From WFQV01 sp964611145 (GTDB lineage Bacteria > Bacteroidota > Ignavibacteria > Ignavibacteriales > Melioribacteraceae): a DNA stretch of 10,659 nucleotides. Of the stretch, positions 1 to 8,783 are shown piece after piece; the first letter of the stretch is position 1, and each line of letters begins with the position of its first letter. The stretch covers positions 1 through 10,659 of the forward strand of contig CAZSYM010000050.1 in NCBI GenBank assembly GCA_964611145.1, read 5' to 3'. The translations under genes were made by a program, and so were the position numbers. The notes under the pieces were generated by a model. It worked only from the letters and a program-made list of their open reading frames with translations, was not told the DNA's origin and did no database searches.

Positions 1-59
1 GCTCCATGCTCTTTGCTTCCCGCTCTTTTCCACTTGCTGTACTCAAAAATCCATTCCCC

Positions 60-93
60 TTTATAAAAATCACCGTAAGAAGTTTTATATTTA
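60..93 (+). promoter_or_regulatory. possible promoter for the gcvP operon
   Basis: The sequence TATATTTA at 86-93 matches seven of eight positions of the Bacteroidetes-type -7 element TAnnTTTG. A TTTA that could stand in for the -33 TTTG lies at 60-63, 22 bases upstream. This would put transcription start near 100, with a leader of roughly 30 bases. The stretch is AT-rich, so chance matches are likely. I see no glycine riboswitch-like structure in the 127 bases before the gene. Confidence 0.25.
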
Positions 94-127
94 AAAACTG
101 ATTTAATCATTTTAGGCAGAGGATAAG

Positions 128-2986
<2,859 letters not shown>

Positions 2987-2988
2987 TG

Positions 2989-3381
2989 ATGAAAAATCTT
3001 TGCGACATTTTGAGGGAGGCGAAAACAATTGCCGTTGTTGGAATTTCCCGAAATCGAATGAAGACAAGCACGCAAATAGCGGAATTTCTTGCATTGAAGG
3101 GCTATCGAGTGGTCGGCGTGAACCCTCGCTTCGAAAATCCGACGGAAATTCCCGTCTATTCCTCTCTGCGTCAAATACCTTTCGAAATAGATATTGTGGA
3201 TGTTTTTCGCCCTTCGGAAGATATTCCTGAAATTATGAACGACGTAATTGCCATTAAACCTAAGACTCTTTGGCTTCAATTGGGCATAAGGAATGACGAA
3301 GCGGTGCGAAAAGCGGAAGAATCGGGAATTAACGTCATTCAGGATACTTGTATCGCTGTAACTTATAATCGGTGTTTTTGA
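2989..3381 (+). CDS. CoA-binding domain protein (YccU-like, CoA_binding_2 family)
   Basis: A 130-residue single-domain Rossmann-fold protein of the CoA_binding_2 type, related to the CoA-binding domain of succinyl-CoA synthetase and acyl-CoA synthetase (NDP-forming). Visible hallmarks are the nucleotide-binding strand-loop IAVVGIS (14-20), GYRVVGVNP (38-46), VDVFRPSED (70-78, with one substitution at the start), LWLQLGI (94-100) and the Cys near the end in QDTCIAVTYNR (118-128). Family members are found to bind CoA or acyl-CoA, but their physiological role is mostly unsettled. The start is uncertain by one codon: a GTG at 2986 shares a base with the gcvP stop (TAGTGATG), and the ATG follows at 2989. 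GGAGG at 2968-2972 lies 13 or 16 bases upstream, rather far, so re-initiation after gcvP is plausible. Its end overlaps the next start as TGATG. I chose the ATG because it is the stronger codon. Confidence 0.9.
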   Translation: MKNLCDILREAKTIAVVGISRNRMKTSTQIAEFLALKGYRVVGVNPRFENPTEIPVYSSLRQIPFEIDIVDVFRPSEDIPEIMNDVIAIKPKTLWLQLGIRNDEAVRKAEESGINVIQDTCIAVTYNRCF

Positions 3382-4748
3382 TGTTGAAAGATTTTATACA
3401 TATTCGAGCCCTTCTCTTTTTCCTTGTGCTTTCGAGTTCTCTTTCGGGACAGAATAAACCCATCTGGACGCCGATTGCCGATAAAGCGGAAGCCTTTGTT
3501 GTGGATTCGATTGAAATACGAGGCAATTTTGTTACTAAGGATTTCGTCATTTTGCGAGAACTGAGTTTCGCGAAGGGAGATACCGTATCGAAAAAAGAGT
3601 TGGCGTTTAACAGGGAAAGAATTTTTAGTCTTGGCATTTTTAATCGTGTGGAATTTTTCCCCGCCAAGGTGAAAAATCCTAACACAGGAAAACCTTTCTT
3701 GAACGTTGTTGTAATTCTTGTGGAGGAAAGCTGGCGTATTTATCCTTTGCCGTTGTTCAATATAGAAAATAATAATTGGGATAAAATTTCTTACGGCGTC
3801 GGATTACTTTGGAAAAATTTTCGCGGTAGGAACGAGACACTTTCCTTTACGGCTCTTTTCGGTTATGACCCCGAATTTGCCGTCTCGTATTTCAATCCTA
3901 TGATTTTTGATTTGCGGACAATTAGCTTGAACACCACGGTGTTTTATTCGAAAATCGAAAATAAGAGCCCTAAAGTTGCCAAGGAAATTGGGGAGGTGTT
4001 CAGTTACGAGAAATATTATTTGGAATTGGGTTTGGGAAAGCGACTGAATAATTATAACCTTTTCTATTTTGCGGGGGGATTTCAGTATATCGAGCAACCT
4101 TTTTCTACACTCGAGAAATTTACGGCAAGCGGGGGAAAAATCGATAGAACACCTTTCTTGATTTTGCGTTATACGTTGGACACGAGGGATTTGAAACAAT
4201 TTTCCGAAAGTGGTTCCTATGCGGATTTGATTTTTAAGCACAACGGTTTCGGTTTGAAAGACGTTTCTTACAATTTATTCACGATTGATTTACGGCGTTA
4301 TCAACCGCTTGAAAACCGATTGTTTTCAAGGTGGCGACTCTATGCCTCGCACGATTTCGGTAGGCGGGTACCGTTCTATTCTCGCCCTTTGTTCGGACTT
4401 AAGGAAATTATTCGGGGGCATAGTTTCGATTGGAGGGAAGGGGATAATGCACTTAAGTTTTCTTTTGAATTGAACTATCCCTTGATTCGCGAGTGGAATT
4501 TGAGATTAAATCTTCCGCCGCTTCCGGAAAAATTGACCTCGGCTCGAATAGGTGTTTACTTGACATCTTTCTTCGACTCGGGCGTAACTTTTGACAACGG
4601 GGAAAAATTGACGCGAAAAAAATTTGATAGCGGTTTCGGTTTCGGAATGGAAATACTTATTCTGCCTTACAATGCGGTAAGACTGGAATATGCTTTTAAT
4701 GAAAAAGGTGAAGGAGAAATTTTAGTTGGGACGGGATTTTCTTTCTGA
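3381..4748 (+). CDS. outer-membrane Omp85/D15-type beta-barrel protein with one POTRA domain
   Basis: A 455-residue protein predicted in the outer membrane. Residues 1-23 look like a Sec signal peptide (charged start, hydrophobic core ALLFFLVLSSSLSG, likely cut near Q24). Residues about 40-118 form one POTRA-like repeat: VDSIEIRGNFVTKDFVILRE, then the FAKGDTVSKKEL and RERIFSLGIFNRVEF pattern, ending in a strand rich in Val. The remaining roughly 325 residues alternate polar and hydrophobic or aromatic residues, enough for a 16-strand Omp85 barrel. IRGHSF (344-349) resembles the Omp85 (V/I)RG(F/Y) lock motif, and the chain ends in Phe as many BAM substrates do. BamA has five POTRA domains and TamA three, so this is neither in standard form; protein or lipid transport across the outer membrane is possible but unproven. 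The ATG at 3381 overlaps the preceding TGA and has no clear SD. An in-frame GTG at 3372 is less likely. Family level is secure, function is not. Confidence 0.85.
   Translation: MLKDFIHIRALLFFLVLSSSLSGQNKPIWTPIADKAEAFVVDSIEIRGNFVTKDFVILRELSFAKGDTVSKKELAFNRERIFSLGIFNRVEFFPAKVKNPNTGKPFLNVVVILVEESWRIYPLPLFNIENNNWDKISYGVGLLWKNFRGRNETLSFTALFGYDPEFAVSYFNPMIFDLRTISLNTTVFYSKIENKSPKVAKEIGEVFSYEKYYLELGLGKRLNNYNLFYFAGGFQYIEQPFSTLEKFTASGGKIDRTPFLILRYTLDTRDLKQFSESGSYADLIFKHNGFGLKDVSYNLFTIDLRRYQPLENRLFSRWRLYASHDFGRRVPFYSRPLFGLKEIIRGHSFDWREGDNALKFSFELNYPLIREWNLRLNLPPLPEKLTSARIGVYLTSFFDSGVTFDNGEKLTRKKFDSGFGFGMEILILPYNAVRLEYAFNEKGEGEILVGTGFSF
4711..4716 (+). promoter_or_regulatory. Shine-Dalgarno sequence supporting the TTG start of rsmE
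   Basis: AAGGAG lies nine bases before the TTG at 4726, inside the last codons of the Omp85 gene. It is the best-placed SD in the window and the main argument for the longer rsmE start. It also encodes part of the barrel's last strand, so it could be coincidental. Confidence 0.45.
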
Positions 4749-5454
4749 TATTGAATTGTTCTATTCGGAGGAATTTAAGAACGAAGACGTTTTTTTGAAG
4801 GGCGAAGAATACCGGCATATCGTCAAAGTTTTACGCCACAAGCGAGGGGATAGAATTTTTGTTACGGACGGGAAAGGGAAAATTTTCGAGACGGAAATTG
4901 TCGAATTACACAACGATTTTTTGAGGGGAGAAATTATTTCCGAGCAAATCTTTCGCGAGGCTTTTCCTAATATTGTTTTTGTTTTGCCACGGTTGAGAAA
5001 ACCGCAAAGATTCGAATTCGCCTTGGAAAAATCCGTCGAGCTTGGCATAACTAATTTCGTTGTTTACGATGCCGCTCGTAGCGTAGCGAAAGGGGATAAA
5101 TCCGACCGCTGGCGCAAAATAGCTCTTTCCGCTATGAAACAATCGCTGGGAGCTTTCTTGCCTAAAATTGAATATTCCAAAAGCCTTGAAAATATTGACT
5201 TCGGCGAGGGGAACATTGTGATAACCCTTTCGCAGCAAGCCGAAACGAGTTTCTCCGATTTTATTGCAGAAAACAATTTTATATCGGGGAAAAAATACTT
5301 TTTTGTTTTCGGTCCCGAAGGAGATTTTTCTCCGCAAGAAAAAGAATTTCTGGAAAACTCGTTTAAATTGCGTTTGACGAATAATCGCTTGCGGACGGAA
5401 ACGGCGGTAACTTCCGTGGCGGCTTTTCTGAGCCTTCTTAAATTAAAAGGGTAA
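4726..5454 (+). CDS. rsmE: 16S rRNA (uracil1498-N3)-methyltransferase
   Basis: RsmE uses SAM to methylate N3 of U1498 in helix 44 of 16S rRNA on the assembled 30S subunit. The 242 residues fit the family. The N-terminal PUA-like part has EYRHIVKVLRHKRGD (28-42). The SPOUT (trefoil-knot) methyltransferase domain has EKSVELGI (101-108), DRWRKIALSAMKQS (127-140), the SAM-loop FVFGPEGDFSPQE (193-205) and RLRTETAV (221-228). Family members usually have GPEGG; here it is GPEGD. The start is debatable. The TTG at 4726 has a well-placed AAGGAG but overlaps the upstream gene by 23 bases and adds eight residues. In this lineage, as I recall it, family proteins begin close to M-x-LFY, which would place the start at the ATT at 4750-4752 (I-E-L-F-Y) or the TTG at 4756. 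It is the last gene of the plus-strand run. Function is secure; start moderate. Confidence 0.93.
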   Translation: MGRDFLSDIELFYSEEFKNEDVFLKGEEYRHIVKVLRHKRGDRIFVTDGKGKIFETEIVELHNDFLRGEIISEQIFREAFPNIVFVLPRLRKPQRFEFALEKSVELGITNFVVYDAARSVAKGDKSDRWRKIALSAMKQSLGAFLPKIEYSKSLENIDFGEGNIVITLSQQAETSFSDFIAENNFISGKKYFFVFGPEGDFSPQEKEFLENSFKLRLTNNRLRTETAVTSVAAFLSLLKLKG

Positions 5455-5462
5455 GAGCGGAT

Positions 5463-5870
5463 TTAGTTTTTCTTCAAATCGTTCAGGTAAATTTTAAGAT
5501 AACTTAAATCTTCGCAGAGGGAGTTTAATTTATCCAGGCATTGGCGATTTAATTGCATGTATTTGGCTTCGAAAATGTTTTGCACAAACTTGTCTTCCTC
5601 GATTATTTCCGAAAGCAAATTGCGTACGGTTTTTATCGCCTCCAGAAATTCCTTTTCAATCTTCTGTAAATAATCTTCTTCCAAATCAAAAACACTGTCC
5701 CTTATTATTTTTACTAAACCCTTCGAGTATTTTGCATGGAAGGCAAGGCGAGAAAGAGTTTCGAATTTCCCGTTTTTGTTGGAGAGTTCTATTAACCTTT
5801 TGACGTCTTCTTTCGCCTTTATTTTGTCGCCATACTTTTCAAAAAAGACTTGCAAATCTATTTGTTCCAT
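5463..5870 (-). CDS. hypothetical helical protein, last gene of the lep operon
   Basis: A 135-residue protein that I do not recognise. It is strongly charged, rich in Lys, Glu and Leu, and almost free of Gly and Pro, so it is probably all alpha-helical. The stretches around residues 65-95 and 105-132 have heptad-like Leu/Ile spacing compatible with coiled coil or a helical bundle. There is no signal peptide, membrane segment or metal-binding motif; two Cys are present near positions 111 and 118. It looks cytoplasmic. It starts ten bases after the subtilase stop, so it is probably co-transcribed with lepA, lepB and the protease. Upstream of its ATG is AACGGATTGAA, with only a partial SD. The opposite strand offers no better reading frame. 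It is likely to be a real gene given its position, protein-like composition and snug fit between neighbours, but no function can be given. Confidence 0.7.
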   Translation of the reverse strand: MEQIDLQVFFEKYGDKIKAKEDVKRLIELSNKNGKFETLSRLAFHAKYSKGLVKIIRDSVFDLEEDYLQKIEKEFLEAIKTVRNLLSEIIEEDKFVQNIFEAKYMQLNRQCLDKLNSLCEDLSYLKIYLNDLKKN

Positions 5871-5880
5871 TTCAATCCGT

Positions 5881-7878
5881 TTATTTGATTAAAAGCATTT
5901 TTACGGTTTCGCTTGCGTATTCGGTGCGGAGTATTAAGAAATAGACGCCCGAAGCAAAATTCCGCAGTTGAATTTTTTGAGTGTAGTACCCGCTGTCCAA
6001 AAAGGAATTAAGTACATTAAGCACTTTACGTCCCAGTACGTCGTAAACTTCCAATTTCACATTTGTTTTTTTCGGAAGTTCGAATTGGACGGTTGTAGAG
6101 TAATCTTCTTTCGCTCCGAAAGGATTGGGGAAATTCTGTGAAAGCATCAGGTGTTTCGGAGGAAATTTATAGATGACATTGCCCGTCCAATGCGAAACGG
6201 ATTCGTCCCCGTAATGATAGGAGAAAAAATCGTTTTCGGGATATCTTACTTTACCCGCTTTTGTGGTGGAATAAGAAAAGTAAAATTTGAGACTATCGTT
6301 TTCGAAAGAACTTGGCAAAGGAAATTCATATCGGTTGTTTCCTTTCTCCCTTCCCTCTATGTCCGTTTGTGGCGATATAATTATCATTTCCGGGGTATCT
6401 GTAAGGGAGTCGTTGGGAAGGAGAAAATATTTAACCACGAATAGCGAGTCGGAAGAAAATTTTATATTGGGATAATTCAAAGCCTTCAAGGCGGAGAATT
6501 TGCCGTAGCCTATTGTATTATCGGGTGTTCGGGAATTACTTGCGGTTTCCAGAAGGATTTTGCGCATTTGTCTGTTGTTCAAGTAAGGAAAGGCGGACAT
6601 AACCAGAGCGGCACCGCCTGCAACGATGGGAGTCGAAGCCGAAGTGCCGGAGACGTTTCGGTATCCTTCTCGCATGGGGTCGAATGCACGCACGCCTGTT
6701 CCCAAAGCGCATAAATCGGGTTTTATGCGTCCGTCGGCGGTAGGACCTCGGCTGCTGAAGGAGGCAATTGTACCGTCGGAGTTCATGGCGCCTACGGCTA
6801 TTGTATTGAAGCCGTCCGCCGGGGCGATTATATAATGCCACGGCATTGACGCTTCGTTGCCCGCCGCTGTGATGACCAATAGCCCTTTCTGAAATGCGAT
6901 TTCCGCAGCACGTGTTACTATCGTGGTTTTTCCGTTCATGTCCGCGTAAGTATATGACCCCTCGCCCTTGTCGAAGAGATTGTATCCGAGCGAGGAGGAC
7001 GAGATATCCGCACCTAAATTTTCGAACCATTGCAACGCTGCGGCGTAATTGTCCTCCTCCGCATGTGTCTCGCTGGCAATGTTTTCGGTCTTTGCCAGAA
7101 CAAATTCCGCTCCGAACGCCGCACCGATTAAATTTCCCTCGTCCCAACCTCCGATTATGGATAGTATCTCCGTGCCGTGTTGGTCCTGTCCGTAAGTGTC
7201 GTCCGATTGGTCTTCAGTTACGTCGTCGTTGTGAACAAAATCATGTTCCGCAACCACTTTCAGTTTTTTGAAAACTTTGTATTCTTTCCATTCGAAACCC
7301 GAGTCCATCAATCCGATTCTGATTCCCTTTCCCGTAATTCCCTTTTCGTGAAGGGGAGGTATGTCGGAGAAATTTAACTGTGCGAAAGATTGTCCGTAGT
7401 CAAGGCTTGAACTGCTAACGCTTTTCTCCATTTCTTCGAATTGATTTTCAATTTTCTTGAAGATAAAGATTTTGACGGGACGAATTTTTTTTACGAAATC
7501 GAGCCGACCTATTTCCTCCTTTTGTTTTTCCGAAAGGTAAGCGGAAACGGCGTTGAACCAATTCAATTTATGCACAATTTTAATTCCGTGTTTCTTCAAT
7601 TCGTTTATGTAAAGGGGGGAAACGGGAATATCTTTTAAATCCAGAATTTCTTTTGTTTCGCTTTTGAGTCTTCTTTCGAGGCAACGTTCGGATAGAGATG
7701 ATTTCGCTTTCTCGTAAAACTTTGTCAGCTCCTTTTCCGTAACGTTTTTCCCGAAGCCTTTATCGGTGAAGAAAATCAGATATTTGCTTTGTCCCCAAAC
7801 CGTTCCCGAAAGTACGGAGATTGAAAATATTAAAAGTAAAAAAACAAACGAGACGTTATTTTTTGCGGACGAAATCAT
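5881..7878 (-). CDS. secreted subtilisin-like (S8) serine protease with T9SS C-terminal sorting domain
   Basis: A 665-residue secreted protease. Residues 1-30 form a Sec signal peptide (hydrophobic FVFLLLIFSISVLSG, cut near WG-Q). Residues about 31-137 are an N-terminal prodomain typical of Bacteroidota S8 enzymes: YLIFFTDKG, LSERCLERR, DIPVSPLYI, LNWFNAVSAYL. The catalytic domain has D192 in GLMDSG, H234 in QDQHGTEI, oxyanion N341 in TAAGNE and nucleophile S413 in SGTSASTP, so it looks active. After a beta-rich linker (about 470-570), the last 85 or so residues are a T9SS type A sorting domain: LSQNFPNPF (579-587), VYDVLGRKV (611-619), SGVYFLIL (643-650), basic hydrophobic end. T9SS cargo crosses the outer membrane and is usually trimmed at this domain. 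The ATG at 7878 overlaps the lepB stop as TAATG and has no SD, implying coupled translation. The open frame continues 100 codons further upstream inside lepB, but that part is Arg-rich with no signal peptide and is not the start. Confidence 0.95.
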   Translation of the reverse strand: MISSAKNNVSFVFLLLIFSISVLSGTVWGQSKYLIFFTDKGFGKNVTEKELTKFYEKAKSSLSERCLERRLKSETKEILDLKDIPVSPLYINELKKHGIKIVHKLNWFNAVSAYLSEKQKEEIGRLDFVKKIRPVKIFIFKKIENQFEEMEKSVSSSSLDYGQSFAQLNFSDIPPLHEKGITGKGIRIGLMDSGFEWKEYKVFKKLKVVAEHDFVHNDDVTEDQSDDTYGQDQHGTEILSIIGGWDEGNLIGAAFGAEFVLAKTENIASETHAEEDNYAAALQWFENLGADISSSSLGYNLFDKGEGSYTYADMNGKTTIVTRAAEIAFQKGLLVITAAGNEASMPWHYIIAPADGFNTIAVGAMNSDGTIASFSSRGPTADGRIKPDLCALGTGVRAFDPMREGYRNVSGTSASTPIVAGGAALVMSAFPYLNNRQMRKILLETASNSRTPDNTIGYGKFSALKALNYPNIKFSSDSLFVVKYFLLPNDSLTDTPEMIIISPQTDIEGREKGNNRYEFPLPSSFENDSLKFYFSYSTTKAGKVRYPENDFFSYHYGDESVSHWTGNVIYKFPPKHLMLSQNFPNPFGAKEDYSTTVQFELPKKTNVKLEVYDVLGRKVLNVLNSFLDSGYYTQKIQLRNFASGVYFLILRTEYASETVKMLLIK

Positions 7879-8765
7879 TAGTGAACGAGTTTCATTATTC
7901 TGTTGACTCTGACCGTGCTGAGGAGTCGGAAAAAGTCCGTCCATGGAATATTCGGGTTCCATGACCAATAAATCATAAATGCTTGTCCGACTACTTTGTC
8001 GCGAGGTACGAAACCCCAATACCGACTGTCGAGGCTGTCGTCGCGATTGTCGCCCATCATGAAATAATAATCTTTTTTTAGTACGTAAATGTTTGTCTTT
8101 TTCCCGTCGATATAAATATCTCCGCCGCGCACTTGCACCACGCGTCGTCCGAATTCGCGGTCTATAATCGTTCTCCAATCCTCAATGTTTTCGAGCGAAA
8201 GATGTAACGTATCTCCCTTTTTAGGTACGTAAAGAGGTCCGTACCAATCGTTGTTCCACGGTTTCCCCTTGGGAAATATTCGCGGGTCGGCTAAGCCTTT
8301 CGGTTGGGTTACAAGGGAATATTGAATGTGTACCGGAATATGCGCTCGTTTACCGTTGACAAAAACAACTTTATTGCGAACCTCGACCGTATCGCCCGGG
8401 ATAGCAATACAGCGTTTTACGTAATTTACTATTTCTGGATTTATGAGTACGTCCTGGGGACCCGGCCATTCGAACACGACTATATCTCCGCGTTTTGGAT
8501 CGCGGATTTTCGGCAATTGAAAATAAGGAAGCGGGATATTGGTAAAAGGAATATTACGGGGCGAAGTGGCTCCGTAAATAAATTTGTTTACAAAAAGAAA
8601 ATCTCCCACCAAGATGGTTTTTTCCATAGATCCCGTGGGAACCCGCGAGGTCTCGATAAAAAACGTTTTGATTAAAAGGGCAATTAGCAGAGCGTAGAGC
8701 AGATTTTTTGTAAACTCCCATGCCTTGCGAGAAATATTTTTGACTTCTTTCTTTTCTTTTTCCAT
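7878..8765 (-). CDS. lepB: signal peptidase I
   Basis: Signal peptidase I is the inner-membrane serine endopeptidase that removes Sec and Tat signal peptides. This 295-residue protein has one N-terminal membrane segment (about residues 20-38) after a basic cytoplasmic start, with the catalytic domain in the periplasm. Catalytic S46 lies in VPTGSMEKT and the general-base K117 in YVKRCIAIPGD (115-125). The conserved box MGDNRDDSLDSRYWGFVP (237-254) is intact. The stretch between about residues 150 and 200 is an insertion-like region common in larger Gram-negative enzymes. The gene lies 18 bases after lepA, the same order as in E. coli and many other bacteria. Its ATG is preceded by AACGGATAAAAAGT, only a partial SD. 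Its stop overlaps the start of the secreted protease, itself a presumptive substrate. Confidence 0.97.
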   Translation of the reverse strand: MEKEKKEVKNISRKAWEFTKNLLYALLIALLIKTFFIETSRVPTGSMEKTILVGDFLFVNKFIYGATSPRNIPFTNIPLPYFQLPKIRDPKRGDIVVFEWPGPQDVLINPEIVNYVKRCIAIPGDTVEVRNKVVFVNGKRAHIPVHIQYSLVTQPKGLADPRIFPKGKPWNNDWYGPLYVPKKGDTLHLSLENIEDWRTIIDREFGRRVVQVRGGDIYIDGKKTNIYVLKKDYYFMMGDNRDDSLDSRYWGFVPRDKVVGQAFMIYWSWNPNIPWTDFFRLLSTVRVNRIMKLVH

Positions 8766-8783
8766 ACTTTTTATCCGTTAAAT

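Noticed and set aside
1..46. A possible leftward gene starting at TTG (46 to 44) with AAGGGG upstream, open to the window edge.
   Set aside because: Only about 15 codons are visible, the start is weak, and three plus-strand frames are also open there, so openness says nothing.
1..127. A glycine riboswitch upstream of gcvP.
   Set aside because: The region is AT-rich and short, and I see none of the paired helices or conserved purine-rich core of that class, nor a downstream terminator hairpin.
3372..3380. A GTG start for the Omp85 gene three codons upstream.
   Set aside because: The ATG at 3381 gives a normal signal peptide and forms a TGATG coupling with the preceding stop; the GTG adds nothing and has no SD.
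6536..7147. A 203-codon open frame in another minus-strand frame within the protease gene.
   Set aside because: Very rich in Arg, Cys and Gly in a pattern expected of a frame-shifted reading; it covers the conserved catalytic domain of the real gene.
7879..8178. A 100-codon upstream extension of the protease reading frame inside lepB, starting with ATG at 8178.
   Set aside because: It is Arg/Ser-rich and low in complexity, overlaps the conserved catalytic box of lepB, and would bury the obvious signal peptide in the chain's interior. The ATG at 7878 gives a normal signal peptide.
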